From NCBI RefSeq assembly GCF_041381155.1, contig NC_091135.1:50356086-50420085 (forward strand): 64,000 bases of DNA, in the 5' to 3' direction. Below are positions 1 through 13,190 of the stretch, piece by piece. The position numbers and the translations under genes were made by a program. The notes beneath the pieces were generated by a model. It was not told where the DNA came from and did not search any database. It saw only the letters and a program-made list of their open reading frames with translations. Numbering within the stretch: the stretch's first letter is position 1; each line of letters opens with the position of its first letter. Source of the stretch: Argopecten irradians (lineage: Eukaryota; Mollusca; Bivalvia; Pectinida; Pectinidae).

Positions 1-3000
1 GAAACCTTCAGTTAATAATGAAGAATGGTAGTATGAATATTTAAGCGTAGCAACAGGATGATGACTTCACGGATACGTTTTGTGTTATGTACGTGTTGTT
101 TTTCTACATCATTGTGCTGTTGATCCAATCCTGTTCATTCATTTCGTTAATATTTATAACAACGGACAAGCCATTGCCCCACTCCTATTATGCTCAGTGC
201 TAAGTAGAAGTAGAAATTCCCACATTATAGATAGGAACACGTTAAATGGTGTTATTTTAGATTTATGTATTCATTGCTGAATATAAGAATACCACATATT
301 GTAAGTAAAACAAAGTTAGTATGAAAATATCTGTGTTAATGAAAGTTCTAATACATTAAGAAACCTTGAAACAATTACTAAATAGTAGATAGATGTATAC
401 AACAAAGAGGACATTTTTAAATATTTCTAAAACACAAAGTTTTGCATCATCAAAGTATTTTGTTTTCTCTTTCTCCCTTTCTTTAATTTCTGAAAAAAAT
501 CACTTTTTGAAATTGTTCTTGTACAAGTAATGACAATAACTTTACTTTCAGGTTTAAACAACAATTGTTTACGAAAATGGTAACTTGTTATTGGTAACTT
601 GTTATTGGTAACTTAATAAATGGTAAAGACATTATCGTACTCGTACTATCTTATGTGGAATCAATACAACGTGCCAAACTAGGATAATAAACATCTCTTC
701 ACCTATATATTCCTACTTTAATATGCAATGTGTTATTAACAGGTAACCAATCTACCTTGAAAACTACTGACTATGACAAGGAGTAAATGTTGAAGATATT
801 GCTTGTGATGAGGACCAATACATTATTTATCACCTAACTTAATCACTTCTCGTTAAGTTTACACAGCGGCGTTTCTGCCTTTACTGTATCGTAATTGTTT
901 ATAAGGATAAAAACTTAACATAGGCACCTGTATTCGTCATTGGTTCAGTCTCCACGAAAAAACGTATTATTCGTCATTATTTCAATCTCAAGGGAAAACG
1001 TATATCGTTAAATTATGCTTATGTGAATTTGAACGGTTGAGCAGTCAAACTGCTTTGTTAGTCAGATATAAGGATACATGCATCATTATCTATACTGAGA
1101 TAATTCCATTCTCTTTATCACTGCCCCGAAAATGTTCGATTACGTGATATACTTTGGTGTCACTTGCGGCTACAGTAAAACGTATCAAACCCGGTCCTTG
1201 TTTAACCAGGACACCTACATGTATGTCTATTTAAACTATTAATAATATCTGTCTGAATTTGTAGTGTGATTAAAACCTCTGTAATCTGGAAATCTGACTA
1301 TACCAGACAAATAGGCTGGCCCCGGTGACATCTAGTTTAGCCTGGCCACACTGTATATAAACACTACTATAAATGACAGAAGAATTTTTGTTTCAAGTAA
1401 AATTCATAATATCACATTGACTTATATTTACTTTTTAATTAAAGTATGTAATATCAAGTATTATCGATGTCATTATCGTATAATACTTAATTACAATTAC
1501 ATGTGGTTTTTAAAAGAGATACTAGTTAATTCATCAAATTCTTCTATAATTTACTATATCCGATACCTCTGATAAAGATAAAATGATGATCACCCATAGA
1601 GGATGGACGTATAAATCGGTTAGACGTGGCCTTGTATACTTACCGACACTGCTCCGTCCTACCCTAGAACCGCTTGCTCACTAGTTCCATTGTGTTGATA
1701 TGATTTGAAACATTGTACCTAGCACATCCCTGCTTCAATTACCACAGTCGGCGTATAGCAGCACGCGCCTCCCCGACAAGTCGCACATCATCACATTCCT
1801 TCACACAGACGACAATGGGAGACATACATCCAAGGTGTAATCCATTGAAGAAGTCACGTGATGGCCAGTAGACCGGTAATGATTGAAATGTCAAATTTTG
1901 ATATTTTAACGTAAAGATCAAGAAAGTACACTGTGTCATTGTAAGGTCGATATTGCTACTATACTCTATCCAACACTTGGATAATAAAGTACTGTTAGTT
2001 GGGCAGAGCTGTGTCTGATCCCGGAATTACGGCTTGATGTGACGCCTCGCTACAAACAGACTGTCGAAAGGTATACAGAAGCCAGCGGCCATGCAAAGAC
2101 AATGGACAAAAGTTAATTACTGATTGAGCTTAGTAATCAATTTAATTACTTCAGTATACAAGTACAAACACGCATAGCGATATGTACTTCATCCTGAGAA
2201 TACGTGCAATAGGTTTTAATCTGTACCTTACAAAGGAAAAATAAATAAAAAATGTCTTAGTCACATTCCAGAGTGAAATTTGATAATAATCAATTTTGAA
2301 CAGCAATGATGGTGACCTAAATATATAGCTATGTTATTTCCTGATCAAAAGGGTGGGGCCTTGTTTTAAAGTTCCCTTAAAATGTGGTGCTGGACTATAA
2401 AGATGCAAGTTCCGCTATCCTTATGAGACAAACATGACAACACATCACACTCAGTCATCACAGGTATGCCGCCAAACAATTCGCTTTAACTGTTAGATAA
2501 GATCAGCAGTAATATCTGGTATAATGTTACACCATTTCTATTTTAGTTTGTTTATCAGCTCCAACTTCTTTTCATCTTATCTGTGTACGTAGAGTCGGTC
2601 ATTGCACTCTATATTTGTTTCATATGACGCTGGTTTTTTAAAATCATGTTTGCATTACGGTAATAAAAGCATTAAAATAGTACATTGCTTTTTTAAGATT
2701 GATTTTGTTTAATAATCTTTAGTTAGAAGAGCATTTCGGTTCAAGCATTGGCGTATGCTTCTTGGCTAAACAATGCGTGCTCGAATGAACAGTCATAATC
2801 GTTTTGTGGCGGAATTCTAGTGAGTAAATATATGTACTTTATAGAAAACACACCAGTTTATAAGTTGATTATATTGATTGTCCAATGACACAATCATGTT
2901 ACTAGCGTCCAGTTCAAAGAACTTAATTTCAGAATAACTTTTGAAAGATAACAACATTAAGTATTGGCATGATTATTGACAAAAGGTTGTAGTTTTGATC

Positions 3001-4694
3001 ATTTTTTTCAACCACAACACCGTGAAGTGTGTTGCGGTTATCATATATTTTTCAGTTAATTAGCCATAAAATAGGAATAGTCTTGGCTATTCTTGAAATG
3101 AAATTTTCGCATTTTTTCAGATTACCTTACGACAGCAGGATATTCGTGGATGGAACTCTGCATCAATGCATCTGTATATCAATGCATCGGTACATCAATG
3201 CATCTGCTATACAAACATTTGTCTTCGTCGCTAGGCCATGTGACCCTATGTTATTACCATCTTCGGGAACAATGTTAGAAAAAACGTTTAAACTTGTGGG
3301 AGTAAAAGTCAATTCCAAGATAATATTTGGATGCAAAATGGACGATTGAAGTAGAATTATAAAAGCATTAAATAAGAAAAAATACACCGATACCTATACC
3401 CCTCTTTACATCCCGTTTCCTTCGTTGCCATTGTTATTACCAAACCAATCTAAGTGTGGTTGGTAATGGAAAGTAAATCTCCATTTAATGTAGGAAATGC
3501 TTTGATCAACAATATAATCAACTGCGATATGAAGCTGAAACTGAATGTAGAATTTGTATTTCTGAAGACATTGTGTGTTATAATCACATATACAATAGAC
3601 TTCCACCAGCCAGATCAATTGTTTATTTCACTGATACAAATGTAAAAACTAGGCTTTGGTTTTAGGAGAAAATGAAGATATTCACACATATAAACATCTG
3701 CCAGTGAGATTTACAAAGTTCCCCTGTTTACCTGTACTAAGACCAGCTGATCTTGAGTTAGTGTCTGTAGATACCACTCTAATGTGAACAAGGATTGTAG
3801 TTGTGCCGCGATATGTCGCCCGTGCCACAGGGAATCCTACACGGTGTTGAAGTACATCACACTTCTGTATGACACATACACGTCATATGTAATAATGTGA
3901 TTAAGTAAAGTTATTTCTCATAGAAAAGACATTGTCAGTTAATGTCATTCCGTCTATTGGTGGTTGAAGAAAACAGAGAAACCCCGAAAGGCATTAAAAA
4001 CGTTAACTGGTCTACTAATAGTGCCAAACTACATCTTAGCTCTTCCATCTAAAGGTGAAAATGTCACCGAGAGTTGTACAGTCTTGCAGTTCCATTTTGT
4101 GTCGTGTGTAAAACGTAATGACCTAATAACAAACAGATCATTTAAGGACGGTCTCCCTTGTTTTCGATATGTTTAGTGTGTAAAGTCCGCGTTTGTGTTG
4201 AATATCAGTGAAATCGTCATGCAGTTTATTTTCATAATTATGGAACTCTTTCTCTTTTTATAGTGCTATCTCATTGAAGCATACCGACAGTTGGGGAAGG
4301 TTCTTGGATATGAAATACCAGGTATCCAGTCATTAGAGGCCGACTTTAACATAAATCAAATATTTATTCGCCTTTTACAAAAATGAAAATTTGTATTTGA
4401 AGACAGTAACACATCACACCATTAGTAAAGAGTTATCAAAACGCTACACGTACACTTATGTATAAATGTCTGTAAACTCAAAACACCTTCCTAGTTAACA
4501 ATGTACATTGACTGCATCGTTGATATGGTTAAACAGGAATTTCAATGTACAAACCACGCCGACCCCTTCCCTACTCTACTCTCTGTTTTTCTTGATATTC
4601 CCTAACTCTCCACCCTAGACTCTCAAACCACCTTCCGTCGTTTTCTAATTGAGCACCAATGTAAAGAAGAACGGAAAATACACTAGATTTTTTT
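1..4694. other. Intergenic or intronic DNA, no supported gene
   Basis: AT-rich sequence in which I find no exon I can support firmly. It holds two small direct repeats: a 14-bp unit (GGTAACTTGTTATT) about 2.5 times at 579-614 and a 16-bp unit (TCAATGCATCTGTATA type) three times at 3163-3210. A GC-richer patch at 1640-2100 and a TATA-box/donor combination near 2400 are described separately. The longest open frames (for example 3029-3349) have no recognisable motif and are probably chance. Confidence 0.5.
2396..2463 (+). promoter_or_regulatory. Possible TATA promoter and short first exon
   Basis: A TATAAAG box lies at 2396-2402. About 30 bases on is a plausible start region (near 2425), then an ATG at 2434 opening ten codons (MTTHHTQSSQ) that end exactly at a CAG|GTATGC splice-donor-like sequence at 2463. 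Spacing and order are those of a small first coding exon. I cannot find a matching downstream exon, so this may be chance. Confidence 0.22.
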
Positions 4695-4766
4695 CGAGTT
4701 GCCTGATCAGGAATCGAACTCGGGTCTCTGGTGTGAAAAAACTACGGCTCTACCTACCGAGTCAAA
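4695..4766 (-). repeat. tRNA-derived SINE head
   Basis: Read on the minus strand, this stretch has a tRNA-like A box (ACTCGGTAGGTAGAGCC) followed about 35 bases later by a canonical B box (GAGTTCGATTCC). The spacing is that of a pol III type 2 promoter, but flanking paired acceptor-stem ends are not convincing. I call it a SINE head or tRNA pseudogene, not a functional tRNA. Confidence 0.6.
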
Positions 4767-5451
4767 GAACAATGCACCCTTAGCTGAGTAACCGTATTTA
4801 TACCCTATGTACGAACCACAGCGAGCAACTCCTTTTACATCTACATTGAAGTTATTATTTAAATGTACTTTTAGTGAAATGCTTCTCTTGTAGGAGATTT
4901 CAATCATTTTTCCAAGCGCTAGCATACTGATTTATGCGATGATTCTTCCTGGGCTGTGTCATGCTATCATATCAATAATGGAAGCGCCTTTGGACTTTAA
5001 CTCAAAGATACAAATGCAAAATAATGGAACTCCTCAGGTCCTGTTGTGCCAAGATTAATTGATTGCTTGCCCAGTTATAGTTCATTTTAAGAATAAGAGT
5101 GATATAGTAATTCAGATATTATTATTGTTCAATCAAATGCATGATAAGCTAGTTTCTGTAGAAGTAAAATCAAAATACGAGGTCAATTTATTTCCACAAA
5201 CCTGCCTCTGCATTGATATTTTGCTACGTACATTTTCCCATTGAAAGTCTTTGATTTGTTTATAAATCAACTCTTCCTTTAAAACAGGATAAGAAACAGC
5301 ATATGATTTGGACTTGGATTTGGTATTGTTTTATTTTTAATTTGGCATGAGCTGATATATATACTTGGGTTGGTAAGTAATTGCTGATGATCAATTTCAT
5401 AAAATAGAATTAATTGTACATACTCATATTTACGTATATACCGTGCATCTC

Positions 5452-5985
5452 CTTGGCCCTTATGACCTTAATATAGGACGAAGTCAATCATATTAACAGA
5501 CTTTTGACAGCCATTTATGCCAGCATGCTACAGACTTGCTATTAGGCATCTACGCCTTCTGGAACTTCACAAGAAGTAGTTCAAAGATTTTAGAATCCTT
5601 AGCCCATGTGGCCTTGAATAAAGGCTATGGTCATTCATATTAACAAACTTGTTAGTCATTTATGTTAGCATGCTTCAGGCTAACGATAAGTCTCTATGCC
5701 AATTGAAAATATAATATTTGTATGCCCCTGTGTCCTTGAATACAGGTCAAAATCAATCATATTAATAAATCTAAAAGGCATTTATGTCAGTATGCTACGG
5801 TCCTGATATTACGCCTCTAAGCCTTATAGAACTTCAAAATAAGTCATTTCAAGATTTTAGGATTTTTGGGCCATGTGACCTTTGAATGAAGGTATATATA
5901 TAAGTCATTCATATTAACAAACATGGTAACCATTTATGTCAACATGTTACAGGCCTTTTATCAGATCTGCTGTCACACCTTCAAA
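5452..5985 (+). repeat. Degenerate ~120-150 bp tandem repeat, about 4 units
   Basis: Four diverged units follow each other. Each has a variant of GGCCCATGTGACCTTGAAT, then AATCATATTAACAAAC, then CATTTATGTCAGCATGCTAC, then a CTTCAAG/TTTTAG stretch. Period varies between about 120 and 150 bases through indels. No open frame runs through it. It looks like the old tandem core of a non-autonomous element. Confidence 0.7.
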
Positions 5986-6159
5986 TCATGCCTTATAATA
6001 TGGTGACACGTTCATTGACTTATCTGTTACCATTTCCTTTGTATAAACTTACTGTGGAGAAGAAGGATAAAAAACAGAAGAAAAACAAAAGGTTTTTTCA
6101 CCAATAGGTGAAAAGCCCTTATAATTGCTACTGGTTAGATACACCATAGGAAACATAGG

Positions 6160-6267
6160 TAGTCACTGTTCTTGCTTGGCACTCATCACTATGGGAGAGA
6201 GACGACTTATTTGCCCGTTATCAGTAGAATGCGAACTGTTGAGTGTGTTATTTGGTATCTTTGGCAG
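6160..6267 (+). mobile_element. Old SINE-family fragment beside a minisatellite
   Basis: Resembles the middle of the SINE-like family best seen at 44564-45166 (the section around GACGACTGGTTCGCCCGTTGTCAG and GTGTGTTGCTTGGT), but with many substitutions. It runs directly into the 58-bp array that starts near 6268, suggesting that the array grew from sequence at the edge of the old insertion. Confidence 0.5.
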
Positions 6268-7135
6268 AGTCCTTGTATACACTTAGCTGTAGATATGGTA
6301 TAATAATGAAGAATAGGTTCAGAACAGCCGTCCTTGTATATACTTTGCCCTAGATATAGTATAATGAAGAAGAGGTTCAGAACAGCCGTCCTTGTATATA
6401 CTTTGCCCTAAATATAGTATCATGAAGAAGAGGTTCAGAACAGCCGTCCTTGTATATACTTTGCCGCAAATATAGTATTATGAATGAAGAAGAGTTCAGA
6501 ACAGCCGTCCTTGTATATACTTTGCCCTAATATTAGATGAAGAAGTATTCAGAACAGCCGTCCTTGTATATACTTTGCCTAATATAATGAAGAGAGGTTC
6601 AGAACAGCCGTCCTTGTATATACTTTGCCCTAGATATAGTATTATGAAGAAGAGGTTCAGAACAGCCGTCCTTGTATATACTTTGCCCTAGATATAGTAT
6701 CATAATGAAGAAGAGGTTCAGAACAGCCGTCCTTGTATATACTTTGCCCTAAATATAGTATAATGAAGAAGAGGTTCAGAACAGCCGTCCTTGTATATAC
6801 TTTGCCCTAAATATAGTATAATGAAGAAGAGGTTCAGAACAGCCGTCCTTGTATATACTTTGCCCTAGATATAGTATCATGAAGAAGAGGTTCAGAACAG
6901 CCGTCCTTGTATATACTTTGCCCTAGATATAGTATAATGAAGAAGAGGTTCAGAACAGCCGTCCTTGTATATACTTTGCCCTAGATATAGTATAATGAAT
7001 AAGAGTTTCAGAACAGCCGTCCTTGTATATACAATATACTTTGCTCTAGATATGGTATAATGAAGAATAGGTTCAGAATAGCAGTCATTGTATTTACCTC
7101 GCTGTAGATAACGTATAATAATGAAGAAGAGGTTC
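6268..7135 (+). repeat. 58-bp minisatellite, about 15 copies
   Basis: Unit of 58 bases containing AAGAAGAGGTTCAGAACAGC, CGTCCTTGTATATACTTTGC and CCTAGATATAGTATAATG. Adjacent anchors (ACAGCC at 6723 and 6781) are exactly 58 apart. The central copies are nearly identical, while the first copy and the last two are diverged, the usual pattern of an array homogenised by unequal exchange with decayed edges. There are no unique spacers between units, so it is not a CRISPR array. Confidence 0.95.
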
Positions 7136-7829
7136 TTGGGCCTTGCGTTCTTGGGCCTTGCATAACAATTATCTGACAGTATTATTTTATGAAAGATTAA
7201 AAGACATCTTGTCTACTTTCTATATGTAGCGTATGGTTTAACCTTTCTTTTGTACTAGATGGACGGCTATAGAACAGCTGTATGGTGTTTTTTTCATCAT
7301 CACAGCTTAATATATTTTATGTATAAGAACAACCCATATATGGCAACATATATAATGATACCGATCTCATTGGTATTATAAGAAACACAAAAAGTACAAA
7401 AAAGAAACGATATGAGGTTAGTCTCATATTTGAATTGGGGTCAATAGGTGCAAGTCATTCCCAGGAGTAATTTAATCATTTCCGTTCTGTATAAACGTAG
7501 TGTAAATTGATATATAAAGTACTAAATATCAGATTGTGTTGATGTCAACCTTTTATCAGGCAGCATGAACCCCGTTGGGACTACAAAATTCGTGTCACTT
7601 GGTTTAATTTTTGTCTTTCGACGTTGAGTTTTTACAGAAATGTCGTGAGAATGTAACCGGCTGCGCTAGTACTATCATTAAATTTTCTTACATTGTAATA
7701 ACTGGTGATAAATTAATATAATGTATTTATTATATCTCACTTAATTTAGTCTCACATCTAGTCTTTGTTTAGCTCTACAGGGTTGATTCGTTTGTCTTAA
7801 GTTTAATGCCAGCGCCTGTTGGGGGTGCT

Positions 7830-8189
7830 CAATGTTTTAAAAGTCTCCTTACATTGGCTAAGGCAAACCATATTCTATAAAAGTGGCAGTTTCTGCTCCT
7901 GCTTCGCGCTCAGCATAAATGGAGTGGGACGACTGGTTCGCCTTTTGTCAGTATAATGTGACCGGATAGGGTGTGTTGCTTGGTATCTTCGGTGGCAATC
8001 TTCAGTGATATAGCACTATAAAAAAGGGCAACATTGTCACTAAACGTACACATAAAGACACAACACGAATATACCGCAGTCTCCCAAACCACACATCCGC
8101 ACTTCATACATGTATGCATGGGAGGCCGTCATAACATGACCCTGGCTGTTAATCGGACGTTAATTTATTCAAACAAACAAACAAACAAT
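7830..8189 (+). mobile_element. SINE-like element, 5'-truncated copy
   Basis: A clear copy of the family seen at 42.8, 43.6 and 44.6 kb. It shares TATAAAAGTGGCAGTTTCTG, the GGGACGACTGGTTCGCC segment, the CAGTGATATAGCACTATAAA segment, the CCGCAGTCTCCCAAA segment and the 3' end GGCTGTTAATCGGACGTTAA with an (AAAC)n tail. It is more diverged than the 44.6-kb copy and lacks the tRNA-like 5' part. Confidence 0.85.
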
Positions 8190-11100
8190 ACATTGGCCTT
8201 GTGAGAGAGGCTCTGAATTCTGCCCCCTTCAGTTGATCGTTCGCCTGTGTGATGGAGGCTCTTAGGTTTGTTACTTACAGTTCAGAAATCGTGCCTGTGA
8301 GATATGTTTTCGGTCCAGATGTGTAATAATGAATTATAAAAATGACAGTTTATATACCTGATGCACAACATATATAATACTAACTGTTTGCGGTTGTTGT
8401 AAGCGTTATTTATCATATTAAGTTACATTTACCTTCTTGGTTGGAAGAATATTAATGCTTCAGTTAGAAATATGAGATAGGAATAGTTAATTTTTCCATT
8501 GATATACTTCGATATGTTGGTTGACTGCATAAACTAAATCTGTGTGTAACTGGTCATTTCATCACACAGTCTCCACTCTATGCAGTGTGCTGCATGTGGA
8601 AATGTTTAAGTATGGTTTACGAAGATGAAGTATATTCGTGTCGGGCAGTACAGTGTGACTGTTGACCTTTGACTTGTTATAGTGCTATCTTACTGAAGCA
8701 TGACGCCGAAATCTCTTCCATAAAATTAGGAACAATAACATAGAATTAAGGTTTAAGACACCGTTTAAACTAATTTGTTATGCTTATATATATCACTTCT
8801 TAGGGGTACTTGAACATAACTTAGTAGAAATAAAGTGTATCCGTCATAACCTTAGATATAACTGTAGACTTGTAGAATGTTGTGTTGTTTGTAAATTTTG
8901 GCAAAATATGCAAAAAAGTTTAACTTTTTTTGTTGCAAGTCCATATGGTTCAGTACATATTTCTGTCACCGAATAGCCATGCCATTATGTTTACTAGTAT
9001 TTATTCTCCGGACACTCCGGTTTCCTCCCACTGTAACATCCGGTCATCGAAAGTGATATGTTGTATATTGTTGAACAATCGATGTAAAATAGATAAAGTT
9101 GATAGTTTTAAAAGTCGTATTCAGGGACAGCCATAAAGCCTAAATTACATGTTATGTATATTAGGTATCGTATATAAAAAACTTTTTTTTTTTTTTTTTT
9201 TTTTGCATAATTCTTAATCAACATTATGAGTAAATGGAACGATTGAATGTTAATGTATTTAACCTGCCATTTTGTGTTGCAGTATAAAATGCGCAAGATT
9301 AATTATCACAAATGTCATAATTTGAGTAACATTTCGCTTGAATCACGTAACATTATCTACCAAAGAGAAAGATACATCATATGGCATTATAACCTAATTT
9401 TAAAACAGCGTTATGTGTTTGACATTGGACCTTTTCAGAATCAACAATTGCATTGTCACGTTTTCAAGTTGTGAAGCGCCACACTAGCTCACGTAAAACT
9501 ACTGTCTCCCATACTAATGCGACATAAAGGTCCACACCCTGTGGGCTGATGATTGCCTCCAAAGTGATATATATCCATTAGGATTTGCAAGACATGTCTT
9601 GCGGGCCGCATGACATTTGCTTATATGTCATGAACTCACTAATATGAACGTGAAGGTAATCCCTCTGTGTAAACCTCCAACGTACTGATAAGCATAATAC
9701 CTTTCTTAGAACAAACAGAGACCAATCAAATCCCTGTACTACTGGAGGATCGACTAGACTAAATACACGTGATATTCTGACATGATGACTCCATGTAAAT
9801 ACACATTTCTATAATGTGCCCCGACCAGGAATCGAACCTCGAGCCACCGACTAAGTGAAGCGGAGTGAGAGACACCGTATTTTATATGCCACACCGACCC
9901 GCATCATCAAAGTCTTTAATATTGTGGTAGTAAGTATAGAAAAGGAACAGTTTTGAAGGGTTTCATATTTTTCTGTTCTAACTACATATCTATATAATCT
10001 TCTGGCTTCGTTTAATATTTTAAAACAAAAATAATACTGAGGTAGCTTCCTAATGATGATAACGAAATTTGGTAGCTTTGTTTAGTTATGGTTTCATATT
10101 GTTCTACAAGAGATGTTTACATATATCAAATTCAACTGAAACAAGAGAAGATTTAATATTGTTGCCAACACCGCATTTGAACTCTGGACGATCTCTACAG
10201 CTAAAGGTACCTTGTCACTGATGTTCCAATTAAATCTCTCAAGACATATATATATTTGTAAGCGATATTTCTATCATGGAAGCCTAGAATTATTGTATCT
10301 GTATAATATCATATTTTATCTTTATATAATGGGCTGTTTTTGTTTATTCACCGAGCCACAGGATCAGCGTCGCCAGTTCTAAATAGCGAAACCCGTACTT
10401 TGGCGTGTGCCGCCATGCGATAATGATAAAATTAGCTTTGAATTGTTTAATCACACGAATGATGTTGCCATATTTTTGATAATTCAATCAAACTCTGCTT
10501 GAAATTTCTGCGGTCTTTGATCAGACAAAATAGAAAGCAGACAGCATAAGCTATGGACTATTATGTTTGTTATAGGAACGGTTTTATAGAAAAAAAATGT
10601 TATCAGTGATATTTGGGGGACATAATATCACTCGTAAACAAGCTTATTTTATCAATGCCAGAAAATAGGAACGTGTCCAATTTTAGAGTATTTTATCACA
10701 CTTTCTTCGATCGACCTCGAATACTGAATATAATACGGCTGAAAGGTTATACACATCGGAATTTAGCATGCATGCAAGGGTAAATTCTGATAAAATGGGA
10801 AAAGCGTTACAAAACACACAAATTGTATGATAAAACAAACAAATGACATACATGTATACTATCAAACAAAATTTGGAGAATTAATAGAAATTTCATATCA
10901 TTTACTCTTTAAATTATAAAATTACACTAGCTAGAAATTTTACGACTCATGGTTTGAAGAAAATGTGCATTTGTTAGAGAAAAGTTGTGCTTACTTCAGA
11001 GCTTCCTATACGATACAATTGTCTCGTTTTCCTTCAAAGCTTTATAAGCATATCACCACACACAACCTCACTATAGGTGTAACAGTAGTGGTGGTTGCGA

Positions 11101-13040
11101 ATAAAGTATTTTCCAGAAAACAATGTATACTACACGACCTGTTAGCACGTCAATAAGACAAACGTGAGGTATATACCAACTACATATCAGCCTAACCAGG
11201 GCCAAATTCACTCAGTCACTCTCATTCACACAGCAATTCTCAGCAACGAAACTTTCACTGTATGCGATGGTTGTGGCCTCCCTAAGGAATTCGTATGTAT
11301 CCTTACTTACATAAATAGATCAATGAAAATGGCCCCGCATGTTTACCAGCCAGCAAGAACATTGGAAATAAAGTACACGAATAAATGTTCTTTCAGATAT
11401 TCTCTTTATTTTAGAGGATTTATCAAAATTTCATTGTTAGGTTAAGAATTGTTAATCTCACAAAGTATATTTGTTATCAGTACATATATTACAGTTAAAC
11501 TTTGCCATAACGAATCCCATTTGAACAAAAGAAGTAATTTGTTATAAACAGAAATTCTATAAGTTTCTTAAACTATAAATTAAATAAAATCATTAGCCGA
11601 TTGCACCCCGAATCAACGTAGTTACCAAGCTCACTCAACTACTCCAATATCAGTAATAATGTCTTCTTTGGCAGATTTTCCATTATCGACAATACTGATA
11701 CACTTGTTTGATCGTATTTCATTGTCTATCAATCAATTCCTTTTTAGGCCCCAAGTTTCACTTTAAAACAAGGCTACATCCAACACTTTATGGACGAATT
11801 TATTATAAAGCAAACATTTACCTGATGGAACCACGAAATCACTTCGTATTAAAAGATAATTCATTATAAGCAAATTCGTTATACGTTTCACAAAAAAAAG
11901 TATAGATAAAGAGAAGCCAAAACCGGGGATTTGAATTTACTTTGTATGAATAAGCAAAAATTCGTATCAAGCAGATTCGTTTAAGGAAAGTTTTACAATA
12001 AACATGTACATGAAACAAATCAGAGTATTCATATACTTTGTTACTTTCAGGAGGACAAGATGAATGCGTGTATGTTTGTCGGGAAAATGAAGGATACATA
12101 AGTATAGTGTAGTATAGGACATGGGCAGGCTAGTTAGGATTAACAATTGATTCCTACGTACCCCTTATTCCATTACCCTGTACCGCAGCCATCCTTTGGT
12201 TATTCAGGGACTGTGTTCAGTTAATATATGTAATGGTTTCATTTGATTTTAAACTGCTTACGTTACATGCTTACCACTATAAAAGACAAACGAGTTCTGA
12301 CAAATTAAAAAATATACGTCCTGTGTCTCTTTGTGATAGAAAAACTCATTTCCATTTCCAAGTTTGGTTTAGTTTCGAATTACCTAACATCTTATTAAGA
12401 ACTATGGTCAACCAATGGTGGCCTTCTCATTACGTAAGGAGAGAAGTGGATCCATGTGTTATGGGAGACTTCGGTATGTCCCTGTTTTTTCCTTATATTA
12501 ACATCAAATATTGACAGGAAGCATATCATCAACGACATCAAACTGTAAACACGAGTCGGTCACATCAGACTGGCAGGTGGCGAACAACATTTAAGCTGAT
12601 AACGAAGGTGGTAAACTACTTTAAAGACTTTGTTGTGTCCTGCCAAGGACATTATCCAAAGTCGTTATTACGGTGATCGAGAGCTGTACCAACTCCGTGT
12701 CAAAATTAAGTTGCGACAAGGGAACATGTTAGCAAGCCGAATTATGGAAGAAAACTAAAAGTAATATCCGAATTTAGCTTATTTTTTAAGGGGCGAGTAC
12801 AGTTTTAATAGCATACCACCCGAATCATAAGTCTTGACGGAACATTGACACAGATGTAATTTAAGTAAATAATTTCAAAGGGCTGTTCTATTAATATATT
12901 ATTATTATATGGTAACTTCCAGTAAATTTCTGAAATGTGTTAGAATCTGAATATTTCAAATAGAGGTTGGTTGATCCTTGTATTATAATAGAAGTAATGG
13001 TTTCTTAGAAGACAGCCTGCACTTATCAGTTAATTATTAT
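8190..13040. other. Intergenic DNA with repeat debris
   Basis: No supported exon. Contents seen: a SINE core-like segment near 8999-9060 (TCTCCGGACACTCCGG then TTTCCTCCCAC), a 22-base T tract at 9183-9204, and a tRNA-like SINE head at 9820-9903. A GC-richer patch at 12530-12740 has no open frame. The longest frames here (11164-11445 and 12233-12514) lack recognisable motifs. Confidence 0.5.
9820..9903 (-). repeat. tRNA-derived SINE head
   Basis: On the minus strand a B box (GAGGTTCGATTCC) lies at 9828-9840, and the upstream GGGTCGGTGTGGCATATAAA end lies at the expected distance for a tRNA-like A-box region. The anticodon region does not form a clean stem, so a working tRNA is unlikely. Confidence 0.5.
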
Positions 13041-13190
13041 TTATTTATTTGTTTGTTTGTTTGATAAATTCACGTCCTATTAACATCTTCATGTAAGGAC
13101 GGTCTTCCATGTATGAAGTGTGTTGCGTGTATCTTGTGCGAGGTTCGTGTTTTGGGAGACTGCGGTATTTGAACCCTTTCTCTACCGAAA
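13041..13190 (-). mobile_element. SINE-like element, 3' end, reverse orientation
   Basis: In the plus direction it starts with GTTTGTTTGTTTGATAAA and ACGTCCTATTAACA, the reverse complement of the (AAAC)n tail and TGTTAATAGGACGT end of the 44.6-kb SINE family. The GGTCTTCCATG and TTTTGGGAGACTGCGG segments follow in the expected order. It is truncated upstream. Confidence 0.75.

Noticed and set aside
3780..3900. Cysteine-rich frame (CSCAAICRPC)
   Set aside because: Bounded by stops within about 55 codons with no splice sites or homologue in view; probably chance.
4695..4766. Functional tRNA gene
   Set aside because: A and B boxes are good, but acceptor and anticodon stems do not pair convincingly; it fits a SINE head. 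The same reasoning applies at 9820, 22369, 30439 and 62513.
6268..7135. CRISPR-like direct repeats of 58 bp
   Set aside because: Units are contiguous without spacers and the context is eukaryotic; it is a minisatellite.
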